Shown: positions 1 through 12,718 of the stretch, in pieces | Layout: every line of letters begins with the position of its first letter | How positions within the stretch are numbered: position 1 is the first letter of the stretch | From: Ascidia mentula | Lineage: Eukaryota; Chordata; Ascidiacea; Phlebobranchia; Ascidiidae | Assembly (NCBI GenBank): GCA_947561715.1 | Contig: OX387197.1 | Coordinates: 26,562,266-26,626,265 of the forward strand | Direction: 5' to 3' | Length of the DNA: 64,000 nucleotides | The notes under the pieces: model-generated | The model's input: only the letters and a program-made list of their open reading frames with translations | Databases searched by the model: none | Told to the model about the DNA's origin: nothing | Translations under genes and position numbers: made by a program

Positions 1-22
1 TTTCTGAATAACTTTAAATTAG

Positions 23-2006
23 TTAATTTGGCAAAGTATATGTGAATTTAATGTCGGTGTTTCCAAGCACATCTTGAACTTTTTGATCAATCACTTCCGA
101 TTGGGCAACTGTCAAATGGTTTTTCCAATCTCCAACCTGACCTGGTGTTAAAGTAAAACGTTGGTTTCTGGTTTTGTGAAAACCAGTTGGGTTTTGTTCA
201 AATTTGTCACCTTTTCTGTACATTTGAAATACAGCATCAACGTCTGGATTCTTTTGTTTTGCAGCTTTTTTCATTGACCGAAACGATGTTTTTTGAACAA
301 TCTCCACAATTGTCTCATCACTGCATTCCACACCAATGAACTGGGCAAGCTGCTTAATTTGTTTCACAGGATCCTGTTTTTTGGATGGATTCATTTCAAA
401 AAGAGCGTAAGCTTTCCGAAAATCAACACATTTGATTGTTATGATTGTTTACTTCTTTTTCAAACTTGTGAATGGAATAAATATTTCACTAAAATCAGAC
501 TTTTAAAACAGTCTTTGAGCTTAAAACAGTGTGCACAACTGTCTGCGACTTAGTGGTCATTATCGGCTCATTGTTAAAAACAGACTTAATAACAGCTGTA
601 CTTTCGACCTGTTTTAAGTCCTCAAAAACCAAAAACATGACATTGGGGTCATTTTTGTGTTGGTACCAACTCTTGATATGTTCAAGATATCCTTCCCCAG
701 GTTTCCCAAATACTCCTTGTTTTCCTGCAGCAGAAAATACTTCTCAAAAATATACAATACATTCATTTAGCAATAAAGGGTAATTTCTGGAACAAAAACA
801 ATCACACAACCTTTTTTTATGATGTTGTGCAGAATATTTCAAAAGTAATTTTGTTTTTTCTTATTGTTGTTTTAATAACTTTTCAGACTTGCCAGCAATA
901 TGGAGGTCAAAGAACTCTTTCTCGTCACTTGGGAAGAAGTTGTAAATGTTTGCTTTCACAAAGTTGCGCCATGAAACGAGTTGGTCTTTGGGATTGCGGA
1001 TGACGTAAATAATCTGCAGCATTCAAATTAGAGTCAGTTGGTATGTCATAACTGTAGTAAATAAAATATGTGCATTTGTGTATAGTGTATTTCTATTTTC
1101 CAATATTCATGCCGATTTTATCATAAAAATGTGCAACCTTCTTAAACTTCTTCAAGTTAACCAGGTAGCTTGGTAGATGGGTCCCAAAACACCTCCTGTC
1201 AAGTTGCACTGCTTCACTGACCTCGTATTTACACACTGCAAAGTATAGTGTGTAGTTGAATGAAAGGATCAATGCATTGAGATCGTTGTTTAGGTCCTGA
1301 CAATGGGTGAAGGATGCGGTTTGTACAGATTTGAATAATAGTCCTTTGTGTACTGAATAACCAAATAAGTGGGTTTTTTGTATAAACGTTTTACGGAATG
1401 CAAATGTAACAGTCGCTGTTTGTTTGACGGAAGAATTTTCGCTTGCTGGTGAAGTAAGGTACAGACCTGGCCCGTATTCAAGGTAGTTGTAAAGTTGGTT
1501 TAAGCCACGCGATTTCGTCACTAATTCTGCATCTTGGTGGTAGAGAAGATTACGTACAATCTCCGATGTCCAAGTGGTGCCTATTCAATAAACATTCAGC
1601 TTTTCCCCTGGCACGTTAGGTCGTTGTTGTCGTTATATTAGTTCGTGCCTTGTTACGTTTGTGTGTCACTGCAAAACCAGCTTCTAACCTGGCTTAAAAA
1701 ACTGCCATATACTCTAATTGACAAGTGGTAAAGGAGAATTGCATGCATACCTGTTTTAGCGTACGATGCCACCAGAACATCGCCATCTCGCGGCGTAAAA
1801 TTTTCGTACGACCACTGCGCCGTCTCGGCTTGAAAACCCGGGTGCATAAGGAAACCTTTCCATTCTGTTGGTTTCTGGGGTGGTCCTGTTAACGGTAGAA
1901 GTTCGTTGTAACATTTGTCGACAAGATGTTTGCTGTCTTCTGGTAACAGAGGTAGAACTTCGTCCACAAATGACTTCGTCATTGTCAGAAATACTTCACG
2001 ATCCAT
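23..2006 (-). CDS. Cytosolic sulfotransferase (SULT family), complete multi-exon gene
   Basis: Enzymes of this family move sulfate from PAPS to hydroxyl or amine groups of small molecules in the cytosol. Exons on the minus strand: 1751-2006, 1467-1580, 1138-1208, 893-1013, 609-724, 211-373 and 23-141. They join in frame to about 319 residues, slightly longer than the usual 290-300. Visible motifs in order: the 5'-phosphosulfate loop YAKTGTTW, the catalytic-histidine segment GTHLP, the 3'-phosphate site IRNPKDQLVSW, FEDLKQDP, and the C-terminal RKGQVGDWKNH followed by TVAQSE (dimerisation motif KxxxTVxxxE). RKGQVGDWK forms only if 142-210 is removed as a 69-nt GT-AG intron; retained, it adds 23 residues in frame. 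The intron after exon 4 appears to use a GC donor (GGCAAGT). The start is the ATG at 2006. The open frame continues to a possible acceptor at 2052, so a 5' non-coding exon is likely. Substrate unknown. Confidence 0.85.
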
Positions 2007-4640
2007 GTTAGGTTTGTCAGCTTGACCAGCTTCAGATTTTCTAGACAACGTCTGAAAGATAAAAAACTGAACAAGTCAGGAAAAAAATTTAACAGTAAGC
2101 GGTTGATGCTTTGTTCAGCAAGTTGTGCGGTATGGAAAAAGCAAGGAACACAAAATACACGTTTATAAAACGGCCACCGCGACACAAGTAAAAGGCAGTG
2201 CACGCTTCGATGCGCAAGCGAACAGTGCAGTCGCCACAACAGTTTTAAATATATATAAAAAAAAACAGTAAGGTGTGGAGTTAATTACCTGGAATGGAAA
2301 AGCCAAAGCCCATACATAATATAGCAAACGTATATCATCCCCGGATCGAACTGGCGAAATTTTTGTCTAAAAACGGTTTTGCCAAGTTCAGTATGTCAAA
2401 TATGAGTCATAATCGAACCCCGCGAGTTCCATTGTCTTCTTTAAAACTAAGGTTTTGGTCTCCCTACAATTTCATCTAGTCATCGCACAGATCATTTTTT
2501 TTCCTTCCAAGCGCCTTGTTATGTTTTTTCCTAATCGGCGAAAAACTACACAACTGTCATTAGGTTTGCAGGCTTGGCAGCCGAGGCAATGCTGCATGCA
2601 TTGCTGATTACAATACGATAGCTGTGATCGCCAAGCAAGTACCTGTGCAGTGATGCGATTATGCCATTACATGAAATATCACTGCACAACTGTATTTGCA
2701 ATCACGAATAACTGTCTAGAAATCTATGTTTTCGCTGTACACCCGGGTGCAACTTGGTGCGGTGGTCGTCGCCTACGATATCAGCGGAATATTTGTTCCA
2801 CACTTAGCATCAAACCCAACCCCGGTTTGTAGATACCAGATTTTCGCCTTCACTTTTCACTTTTCACAACGTTATCGTTTCCTTCTTTTTCGTAAGCGCC
2901 CAAACCTTGCTTGTGCATTTTATCACCATAAGACGAATTGCTCAAGATCAAAGATTTAATCCAACCGTTTGTGAGCACGAAGTGAATAGAAATAGACAAA
3001 TATCCTCACTCCGTAGACCCAACAGTTTTACTACTGGCGTCGTACTTATAGTGGAAAAGATGCGGCGTCATGCTGAACAAACAAGTCAATTATTGATTTG
3101 GGCACTGGTTGCTACCTCGTCACGCAGGACTCCTACAATAGAATTCTCTACCTCAATGACTCGGCAATTTGTAAACAATACCATGTGGTGTTTTTTCTCC
3201 CAACTCGGCAAACAATTTGAAACCTAACTTCAAATACTTCTGGCCTTTTTCGGTGCTGGAAACGCACTAAAGGGTCAAAGGAACCGATGTAGAATAGAAT
3301 TCATTTGTCATGCAGTCTGTAGCGAACACAGAGTAATATTCATGTGAAAAATGTAATATTGGAACTGTTTATATTCGTGACCTGTTTTCCACGTACATAA
3401 GGACAACCCAAAAGTGTTGCAATTTAAACAACCGCCGCCCTGACTCTAAATCAATAACCTCGTCTCTAAACTGTTGTAACTTGTTGGTCCTCCCTTGCGG
3501 GCGCTTTTGACCAGTGCCAGTATATATATTGAATTGCATTTTGTGTTGAAAAAGAAAGATCGGTGGGAACATGAAGGTGAATCCACCCATTCTGTGGTGA
3601 TTCCACATAATTACATTCTACTTGTGGTTTCATTTGGACTGCTGCCGTAAGTTTCAGCCATTTTAATAAAAGATTGTTTACCTGATTGGTGTCGGATATA
3701 AGGAGTCAATAGAAGAACACGAACTTAAACGCAACAAGTCCAGAATGTGTTAAATTGACTCGCCTGTTTCTAAACTAAAGGTTGTCTTCCTTTATGGTTT
3801 AGAGCGATCCGTTTTTCATCGGTTGGTGAGGCCTGTTATAGGTTATTCACCATCCAAACACCTGAAATGTTGACTTCGCGAACTTTGACACATATTTGTA
3901 CACATAAATTTTCGCTACTTGACTGTTCTTGTTGATGTATTTAAGTTTGTTTTTGTACCATCTCCTAAAGCTGTTAATATGTAACTCGATACAATTGTAG
4001 GTTTGGCAAAACCTGATGATGATGTGGCAATAATTGTCAAGATTTTGTGACGTCACATAACTCTTACGATGTGGCTGAAGTTCGCGGTAAACCAAATATA
4101 TCTTCGAAAAATATTTCGGTATCACAAAACCTGGAAGAAACCCTCAGTTGTGAAATATTATCTCCCCGACCTTGGTCTCTCCTCAACAAATATTCACCAA
4201 TTATTAACATGGGTTTGGTTCGGTAGGACGCCAAGGAAGTAACTTTATTGTAAGATTCACTGAGAAGACAATTCGGGTAAAAAGAGAGGTATAAAGGGAA
4301 AGGAGGGAGATCAGACACAAGGAAAGGTAATATCCCGTAAAAGCGGGCGCCGTCTACGTCACTATAGCCGTTGTACACGTCATCATTCTATCCTACGTCA
4401 TCAGCACTTATTTCTTCACTACCTAAAAAAAGAACATGAAGTTGTTGCAGTGTATTGTTACGCAGTAATGCGTATGTGTGACGTAACACTCACCGGAAGG
4501 CCTCTAAGTCTCCTCTACTTGGCTGATTGCGTGCACGCTTACCTGCGTACAACATAATGCGTCAAATTTATGTAAAATGTCGTTTCAACATTATTTTTTG
4601 GGTATTATCAGCTAGCGATATTTGTTGTGTTTCACATAAT
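2007..4640. other. Intergenic, no gene recognised; possible sulfotransferase promoter
   Basis: Between the sulfotransferase start and the poly(A) end of the next minus-strand gene I see no coding pattern. An acceptor-like pyrimidine run ends at about 2052 (minus), and a TATATATTTAAAA stretch near 2243-2257 (minus) could be the TATA region of the sulfotransferase gene. Short open frames at 2650-3230 and 3369-4378 show no family motif and overlap one another. Confidence 0.4.
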
Positions 4641-4646
4641 TTTATT
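4641..4646 (-). promoter_or_regulatory. Poly(A) signal AATAAA of the secreted Ala-Ser/Cys-Pro protein gene
   Basis: A canonical AATAAA on the minus strand lies 34 nt beyond the stop codon of the gene ending at 4680. Confidence 0.6.
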
Positions 4647-4679
4647 CTAAGGTTTCCTAAGAAATGTTGGTAAATGTCG

Positions 4680-7329
4680 TTACTGAGTGGAGAAGCTGGT
4701 GGAGCTTGAGCTGCTGGCGGATGCAAAAGCAGATGCGCTTGCACCACCTCCAACTTTGCTGATGAGGTCGGTGATTTGGTCGGGCAAGTCACAGTCAATT
4801 TCCGGCACTTTCACCTCAGGGGTTTCACACGGGGCAACTTCTATGATTTCTTCAAATTTTACAAAAAATATTGGTTGGTTGTGAGGGTGATGGGGTTGAA
4901 ATAAGTTCCACATTTAGGAAAAGAAAGGCGGAAGTTGATATTTAACTTGATTTTATCCTTGGTTAACATTTCGCGTTACGTCACATATACCACGTGACTT
5001 ACCAGGTGTTGCTTGTGCGCAAGCGACGGCTTGTGTTGAGACTTGCACTGCTGGTTTCTCTATCCTGATCACGGCCGGGGCACATGGCTCTGCTGCATGG
5101 GATAAAATATTTAAATCACCACAGGGTTTTATCCTATTTAGCAGGACTGGGTTTGGAATTGTGCGTTGGAGTTAATTTTCTAAGGTAAAGATTTAATAAC
5201 TTGTTTGTTTTTGAAGGATGGTAACTTTTTTACAAGCAAAAGGGACACTAATACTTAAAAAAAACGTGTGGTGTGATGTACGAAGTTTACTGAACTGTAA
5301 TTTACTATGGTGTTAATTAAAAACACGTTTCTTAGTAAAACTTACCCGGTACGACAGTTTTTTGCACAACACATGGGTTGCGTCTGACGTAAGATGATGC
5401 GCATGCGCTGGCGTATCTTCTGCTTGGGCGTCTCACAATGGTTGGGCATGGGCGTCTGTAGGTGGGGACACATGGGCGTCTGTAGGTTGGTGGACATGGG
5501 CGTCTGTAGTAAGTCGGTGGGCAGGGGGTTCTGTAAGTTGGCACGCATTTTGTCTGTGGGACGTAGCAACGACGGACTTGTGGTTTGTAGATGACGGTCG
5601 GGGGGCATGGTACGCACGGGGCTAGGGTCTGAAAAAAAGTTTTTTAATTTTAATTCTTACGATACACGAGGAAAAGTGATTTCATGCTTACAAATGTTGT
5701 GGTATGTTAGGGAGCTTTGGGTATTAACAACATCGTTAACAGAATTTGCACTGTTCAGTTTTCTACCCACACAACACTGAGTTATCGCTTCTTGAATTAT
5801 TACCAACAAAGTAACCAATCGCGTTCAATTTGTTACTTCTCAAAATCGAATCACCAAACCAAACAGCAGGTTCGTAAACATAAACGTCGCCATTCTTGCG
5901 TGCATTGCTGTTATTATTACAAACAAGTGATTATTAACCATTTGTCATAGGTACCACCTTGAAACCACAAACCGATACCCCGTTCTTCTATATAGATGCA
6001 TTTACGACCAATCCTAATCATTTAACTTTCACGCAACCCTTGAATTCAGAAATTGTTATGGCACAATTTTTTCGCAGTCACACGATTACCGAACTCTCAC
6101 CTTTTTAAGTTCGAATGCCGGCCTCACTTTTCTTTCGCCAGTCTCAGGGTTGATGGTGATGATACGACGGAAAGTTCCCGGAGCGCACGGAGTGCTCTGG
6201 GCTTCTTCCTTGCTAATTTCTTTCCATCCGATGCTCTCATCGGTCACGTCGACTGTTTGGCCGTCGCAGGTGGTGATGGTGCTTCCACTCACGCTAACAA
6301 CCTGTCATTGTAAAGTCGACAGCACATGATTATATTGCGAAAGCATCCGTGTTGTTTACATTGAAATATATGAGCATCCAATTCGAAGCGTAGTTAGCAA
6401 AGTTTACTGTATTATTACACACACTTACACTCACGTTTTCGATCCAAATCGACATAAAAATTAACAGAATTATGTGTTTTGTCATCAATTTTGACTATAA
6501 GCTTCATAATAACATCTATTAATTCGAAAAAGTTTTAATTTATTTCAATTAACTTGACTACATGGCGAGTCATACCTGGCATGGTTGTTCAACCACAGTT
6601 GGTGTGATGCATGGTTCTACCACAGTTGGGGTGATGCATGGCTCCTCTGGTACTTTTGGTTCGTCGATTTCGATGCAGGGGACGTTGGTTTGGGTCAAGT
6701 CGATGCTTCCGCCGATGCTGGCAGATGCGGATGCAGATGCAGATGCAGAGGATCCGGTGCTGGAGTCGAAGTCAGTGACGGAGTCGAAGAAAGATTTGGT
6801 GGAGCCTCCAGTGGAGACGCTTGCTGAGGCTGAGGCCGAAGCCGATGATCTGATTTCTAAACGTGAAAAACAAATCAAATTATGAGAGCTGGAATCGCCA
6901 AATATAAAGCGCCTGCGCATTGGGGCGATCTTCCCTTGCTATGCGTAAACATGGTAATACTTCTGCGTAAAAAAACAAGGTAGGTTTTATATGAAAGCTT
7001 GGAGACAGTGAGTGTTTTCGATCTGTAGGTGGTATTAAAGTACGCAAGAAAAGTTACAGAATCCAAAATGCTCGAAAAATCAATAATCGCAGTGGACGAG
7101 TGAACAAATACAACAACTTGGGCATTTTACTTTTTGCCAAAGTTGTATTTAAAAAAACAAATTTGTATTTTTTTACTCATCAAATCGTTATGTGGCATAA
7201 ACCACAAAAAATACACAATCAAAATCAGACAGAAACATAATTAACCGTTGGCGTTTACTTACCAGGGATGGCAATGCTTGCGGCCGAGGCCACTCCAATG
7301 CAGAAGGCAATCAAGACGAGGGAACGCAT
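4680..7329 (-). CDS. Secreted low-complexity structural-type protein with Ala-Ser tracts and PTYRRPC repeats
   Basis: Exons on the minus strand: 7263-7329, 6576-6856, 6101-6301, 5346-5628, 5003-5092 and 4680-4849. All have GT-AG borders and close in frame to 363 residues. Residues 1-17 are a typical signal peptide (MRSLVLIAFCIGVASA). Next come two (AS)n tracts around an acidic FDSVTDFDSS segment, a duplicated EPCITPTVVE unit, and a 67-residue exon with a GTFRRIITINPETGERKVRP core. Then follows a Cys-Pro-Tyr-Arg region with about five degenerate copies of CPPTYRRPC, and a C-terminus that returns to Ala-Ser-rich sequence after a DLPDQITDLISKVGGG segment. I recognise no catalytic domain or family. 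The composition (silk-like AS runs, Tyr/Arg/Cys repeats) resembles extracellular-matrix, adhesive or coat proteins, but that is inference. A TATA box lies about 80 nt upstream of the ATG and an AATAAA lies downstream, so the gene looks complete and alone. Confidence 0.75.
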
Positions 7330-7404
7330 CTTCAATTCGGTTTAGCGACTTAAAGACTTGCAGGAACGTTTCTAAAACAATGCCTGCCTCCCGTTTGCAA
7401 GCCA

Positions 7405-7412
7405 TATTTATA
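7405..7412 (-). promoter_or_regulatory. TATA box (TATAAATA) of the secreted low-complexity protein gene
   Basis: GGGTATAAATATGG on the minus strand lies about 76-83 nt before the ATG at 7329. This predicts transcription starting near 7375-7380 with a short 5' UTR. It is the clearest core promoter in the window. Confidence 0.65.
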
Positions 7413-9090
7413 CCCTGCGGACCCGGATCCAACATCACGTTCGCCACTGCTCAAGAGCGTTCAAGTCCCGTTGACCTGTGTCGCTTGTTCGGTAAGAATT
7501 GCTACTGTGACATCACTACGTGCGGATTATTGTTTTGGAGTGTGGCCTTTCTTGCTGGCACCTGCTCACTTTGCCCAACTGTGCAAATATAGAGATTTGT
7601 GAACAAAAACATGACAGTAGGGTAGGTGATTTTGGTTGTTGACAACAAGCTAGCAGTGAAGTACCAACTTTTACAACTGCTGCAAAGAGGATTGCAGCTT
7701 AACATTACTTGTTTATTCATGCTGGGAGTGGACCTCATCACATTTCATTTGTTATGGTTGGACATAGCATTGTGTTGTGAATTTAACAAATGTTAATTTG
7801 CAATGTCACAAATTTGTATTTTCAATTTCTTGTTAAAGCACTCACAAACAGGTTTATCACCGATAAAACTACGTCCTTGGATAAAATGAAACTAACCCAA
7901 CATTCCCCACAAACAATATTTAACTAACCTTGCGTGCGAAAAATTACGTCACTGCTGATAAAACGTAAAAAAACTTCAAATTAGGCTCCTTGTTTATCTG
8001 GTAATACTTGTTACTATTGTCACATGCTAAATTTTCCTTACGATTGTACAGAAATGAAAACGGTCGTATTTTTTGCATTATATGCAATGTTTGACTGGTG
8101 GCGTTTTTAAAGTTATTTTTTTTTCAGTGTAAAATTCCTAGTGTTGTCAGGAAGCACTATGCCACGGTAGAAAGTTATTACAACAAAACCCTTTAACCGA
8201 TCGACCAAACCGCAAACGGGCGCCACGCCATGCGTCCAATTGCAGCACTTGAATTTTGCGAAACTTGCACGATTCCCGAGCGCATCTCAACAAATTTACT
8301 CTAAGCCTGCTGATTCCATAAGTTGGGTATGAGCGACATGTGCGTTGACGCCACTTCTGGGCGCCTAAAGACCACTTTAATCTTGCCGGTGTCCACTGGG
8401 CCCCTCGGACCCCCACCCTTGACCACTTGTAACGTTTTGAGCAAGCGAGCAAGTTTGAACGCACGCCAAGTCAACCTCGCTTATGTACACAACGGTTGAG
8501 AGAGGTCGCGCCATAGAGATCTCCGCTCGCGTCCAGCAGGCAATCAGAACATCTGGGCAAACACTTAAAAATTCCACTGGTTTTCCCGTGCTGACCACGC
8601 CCTCTTTTCGCCATGGGTGTGGTCGGTTGAAAAGGTCAGTCACGTCAGAGGTCAAAAGTTTAAATCGCAATCGGGAAACTTGATTTAATTCTTTCGCCTC
8701 AAACTCGAGGTTTTGAATGCCAGAAACTGCAACGCAAGGTCAAATACAAATGACACCATCTTTGTTTCACATAAATTACTTCGGCGTTTCAAATCAAACA
8801 ACAATTTTTTTGTGAAATAATTGAACACCGGTAAACACAAAATGATCCTCTAAATTATCCAAACAATTTGCGTTTGCACAACAAGAGTACGCGATGAGGT
8901 TTTAAAGAATACATTTCATGAATCTCAGCCAATTTGGAAAACACATTAAACCGCGACATAATTTTTTCGTGTAAACAATAAATTGTTCGTCAGCTGATAA
9001 CCTGATAATATCCTACATGGCTTATGAAAAGTTAGTGAAATCACACATTAGGATTGTCGTTGAAGTAATAAAAGCCGATTACGTTTTAAT
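7413..9090. other. Intergenic, no gene recognised
   Basis: Upstream flank of the secreted-protein gene and downstream flank of MRH gene A. A relatively GC-rich stretch at about 8190-8680 carries overlapping short open frames on both strands with no motif or splice logic. I see no RNA gene. Confidence 0.4.
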
Positions 9091-11488
9091 TCACACATCG
9101 GAATGTATTTTGCATACGTCGTTCTTCGGTATCGGGCTACAACAAGATAACTGGTAGCTAAAAACAAACTTCATGACCAGAAGTGCGATCGCAATTATCA
9201 CCACCAATATGAGATCGTGGAAAATCAAACTGACGAGATCCGCTCCAACTTGTTCCCAGTAAAACGACGGTGGGCCATCATTGTTGTTGTTACAATCGGG
9301 TTGGGTTCCAGCAGCGATTGTTGTTGTAGTTGTTGTTGATGTTGTTGTTGTTGTAGGGGTTGTGGTTGTGTCTGGAGCTGTAAAAGCATTTGTGTTGTTA
9401 ACTAATATTGCCCATTGGAATTTTGTCGGAACGTGTTTCTTGTGTGGGGCAAACTAATAAGCAACTGCAAGGTTTCATGCTGCATGGCAAGACAGGATCG
9501 GCCTATTGGAATGACCTTTGCCTATAGCTCACGTATAGGTCGCCTGACAAGTTGTGCGCATGGCAGCAGTGTATGCACACAAAACCCTTTGGGTTTTGAT
9601 TTGTTTCGAATCCATTTCTTTTGTTGCGTTGGGAATGTGTGCAATGCAGCAGATGAACTGTATTTGTGTCAAGACCAATAAGGCAAGTTATTCCGTGCAA
9701 AAGGTTGAAATTAATACACTTTGATTCGATGTTGTGATTAATTAAACTTACGGATAACTCCATTGACGTCACAAGTCCCTGGACACGCGCAAGGACTTGT
9801 CAAGATGAAATCCTGTAAATGAAAAATGACGATTTATGAAACCGCTGTGCATCGAATGCGTATAAATCGGGTTTCCCAGACGTTGATGTATTTGAGAAGT
9901 TTATATTCAAAGGAAATGTTGGTGGGAAAACAGAAGTTAAACCAATAATATACATATGGAGGTCGCTTATTGATCTTACGTATTCGGTCGTTATGAGTTC
10001 ACCGATGAACTCCAGATTATGGTCGGTTACAGCGGGTTCGCAAACCAGGAGCACACGAGAAAATCTAAAAACAATAAATGTTGATTTAAAACCCGCGAGA
10101 TTGTTTCAGCCGAGGGACATATATGTGATTCATGTACAGGATGGTGTGGGTTTGAATCCCAGTATGTTTGAAAGATGAGTACAAAAGCCTATAACCTTAC
10201 AATATAATTGGAAAGGATATTTAGCTTTACAGCAACCGCAGTACAAATGGTATCGAATCCAAATTTGAACAAGCGCAAAAGTAATGTAGTAAGTTTATCG
10301 AGATGCAATTTTGTCATATTAAAGTAAAGTGGATCTGTACGTTGCTTTGAAAACCAAAGTAATAATTTAGTTTTGCAAATCAGACCGACAAACACTGACC
10401 AAACTATGACACACAAAATACCTTAACGCGTCGTTTGAAAAGTATGTGATGGAAACGGCCCCTTGAAAATCAGTTACAAACGTTTCGCTTGCTTGAACAC
10501 CGAGGTCGTATTCCTCTGCAGGGTTTGTGTCGCTTTGCTGGTGAACCTGCATGTAAATGTACACAGGTTTCATGTCTCGTTGCTCGTTCTGTTTTTTCAG
10601 TAAAGTAAGCCCTGTGCGATTCTATTAACCACACACAGTTAGCGTCCCATGTGGCGTCTAACATTCCTGTAGTTTCAAACCAGCACTTACAGCAAGGTCA
10701 GTGAACTGCGCAGAAGTGAAAGCAACGCATGGATTGTATGAGAAAGTCCACGGTGTTCCCGGGTCGTCAATCGACCACCTGGGGGCGCCGTTGGTCGAAC
10801 CAATACTCCGCAGGTCAATGGTTCCGCTGTTGTCGGACATCGAACACCTAAAATACGTGAGGTTCGAAATGAGTCTTGGTAGAGCTACATACGGTGGACC
10901 TGTAGGGTCTCACCAGTGCAACTGGTGAGTGTATTATGCAGTTGATTGTTAGTTGGTACCAAACGGGTGTAAGTTGACTGAAAAGTGCAACAAAATGGGA
11001 ATTTCCGTGACTGGTTGTTTAAAAGCTAGTCCAGTGCTACAGTCATCAGCTGAAAGTCAAAACTGTTTGCTCAACTGTCGGCTGCTCTCAATGGTTTTTG
11101 TTGCTCTTTTGCTTCGAAACTCTCCTGACTTTTTGATAAGGTATAATACCTTGTGGTTTCTGATCACACTTATAAAGTTATGTTTCCGAGGTTAAAATCT
11201 GTCGATTTTATTATAAAACATATTGAGTCCCATTCAAGCAGATTTTTGACGTGATTTTTTGACTAAGGGTCTCATTTCTCGTCGGATGTATGGTTGTTGA
11301 TAATAACAAACATTCGAGACAAACTTTTCCGGCCTTAATTTCGCATTAGAATATTTCCATAAAATTTAATCGTGAACTTGTGATACTCACATACATGGTG
11401 CGTTCTTCACACACGTCTGTGAAAGAGAAGTAGGGAGAAAAAGGCATACCAGCAGCAACACACGACACAGACCCGGATAAATTACCAT
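9091..11488 (-). CDS. MRH-domain type I membrane receptor, gene A of tandem array
   Basis: Six exons on the minus strand: 11391-11488, 10691-10847, 10422-10546, 9980-10064, 9752-9812 and 9091-9377. Intron phases are 2-0-2-0-1, giving 270 residues (CD-MPR is about 277). There is a signal peptide (CRVLLLVCLFLPTSLSQ), then a domain with the landmarks CSMSDNSGTIDL, YNPC, an E-x-YDLG strand, VSITYFS, RFSRVLLVC, FIGE and YDFILTSPCACPGTC. This is the order seen in mannose-6-phosphate-receptor-homology domains. The four expected sugar contacts are present: Q in VHQ, R at the exon 3/4 junction, E of FIGE and the closing Y of exon 4. Next comes a stalk of nearly pure Thr/Pro, the conserved pre-membrane segment YWEQVGADLVSLIFHDL, one transmembrane helix (about residues 228-248) and a 22-residue tail with a Cys pair. 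The tail differs from those of genes B to E. Ligand unknown. Confidence 0.75.
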
Positions 11489-12050
11489 AATTAAAGCTTG
11501 TGTACAAACTAAGTGGAATATGTCTACCCTGGTTTGTCGGATGGCTGAAGAAAATATAAACAAGAAAATTATGAATGCAATGTTTGTCATTGAAGGAAAT
11601 TGATAAAACATTTGATAAAAATCAGCTCACATCCTCTGTACCTTTCCTAGTTAAAACTGCTCAAGATTGATTTGATTAAAATGATGAAACAACCGAATCT
11701 AAATGAAAATATAATTTTCAACTATAATTCACTTCCTGTTGAAACCAAAGAATTGATTTCTCACAACTTTATAAAAAGATAAACTGCACCAGATTAAATT
11801 CATCAATCATATTTGCAGTTGCATTCCAGCGATGTTTTTTTGAGTTTTAGCAATTAATTTTCATCATGTTTTACAAACAAGATATTTGTTAGATTCAAAA
11901 TATAATAAAATATAATAAAAAACTAAAACAAATTCTGCAATGCGACATAATTTTTAGTATTTTGCATTTTCGTTCAGAAACTGCCACTTGCCCTCCCTTT
12001 GCTGCTGGTACGTTGGACCTACAATGGTACGCAATCAACTGCATCCGAAA

Positions 12051-12218
12051 TGTTGCATGAAACCTCGGTTGCATAAAATACGGTTAAACATCAATTTGTG
12101 CCCTTAATGCAGTACACCATGTTTGTCCCGTCATAAAACACACGTTGTTACTCACAAAATCAACAGTAGAAAACAAACAATGCAAACGTTCCATGACGTT
12201 TGCAAACATTGTTACATA
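12051..12218 (+). repeat. Diverged direct repeat, copy 1
   Basis: Matches 12557-12718 with scattered substitutions. Shared landmarks include TGTTGCATG, CCTCGGTTGCAT, GGTTAAACATCAAT, CACACGTTGTTACTC and AAAACAAACAATG. The copies are 506 bp apart in the same orientation. Confidence 0.7.
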
Positions 12219-12556
12219 ATAAACAGAATTAAATGCGGAGGTGGAGATTTGTGTTTTTTTTCATCCAACATGCTGTAGCTTAATGCTGGGTACGACAGCT
12301 GATTGCTTCCACGGGCCCTGATGAACATTGCAAGATGCCCAAAGATTGAAAATGAACGTGTTTCATAAGCGAGGTAACCCCATATCGGGTGATTGACAGG
12401 TGATGCAGTCACTCTCATCAGTCCCGCCAACACGAACGTTTGCCACAAAAAAGTGTTCGCTATACTAATGCTTTCTTAAGTGAAATCGACTTATTTTGGG
12501 CATCAGTGCTTTGCGTGACAAGGAAGCTACAAAGGCTTGATTAATTGCACCAGTCA

Positions 12557-12718
12557 TGTTGCATGCGACCTCGGTTGCATGAAATAAGGTTAAACATCAA
12601 TCTTTCAGCCCAGCACGCTCTGTTTGTCCTGTCGTATAGCACACGTTGTTACTCGCAAAATCAACAAAGGAAAACAAACAATGAAAACATTCGATATATT
12701 TTGCCTCCATTGTTACAT
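12557..12718 (+). repeat. Diverged direct repeat, copy 2
   Basis: Second copy of the repeat at 12051-12218, in the same order and orientation. It is too diverged to be a recent duplication, and I see no terminal structure that identifies a transposon family. Confidence 0.7.

Noticed and set aside
2294..2479. B-box-like GGTTCGA sequences on the minus strand upstream of the sulfotransferase gene
   Set aside because: No matching A box or cloverleaf at the right distance.
8147..8683. Cluster of overlapping open frames on both strands in a GC-rich stretch
   Set aside because: Frames overlap on both strands without motifs; base composition alone explains the lack of stops.
9300..9380. GTT/GTTG microsatellite
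   Set aside because: It is the complement of in-frame Thr codons of the gene A stalk, so it is coding low complexity and not an independent repeat.
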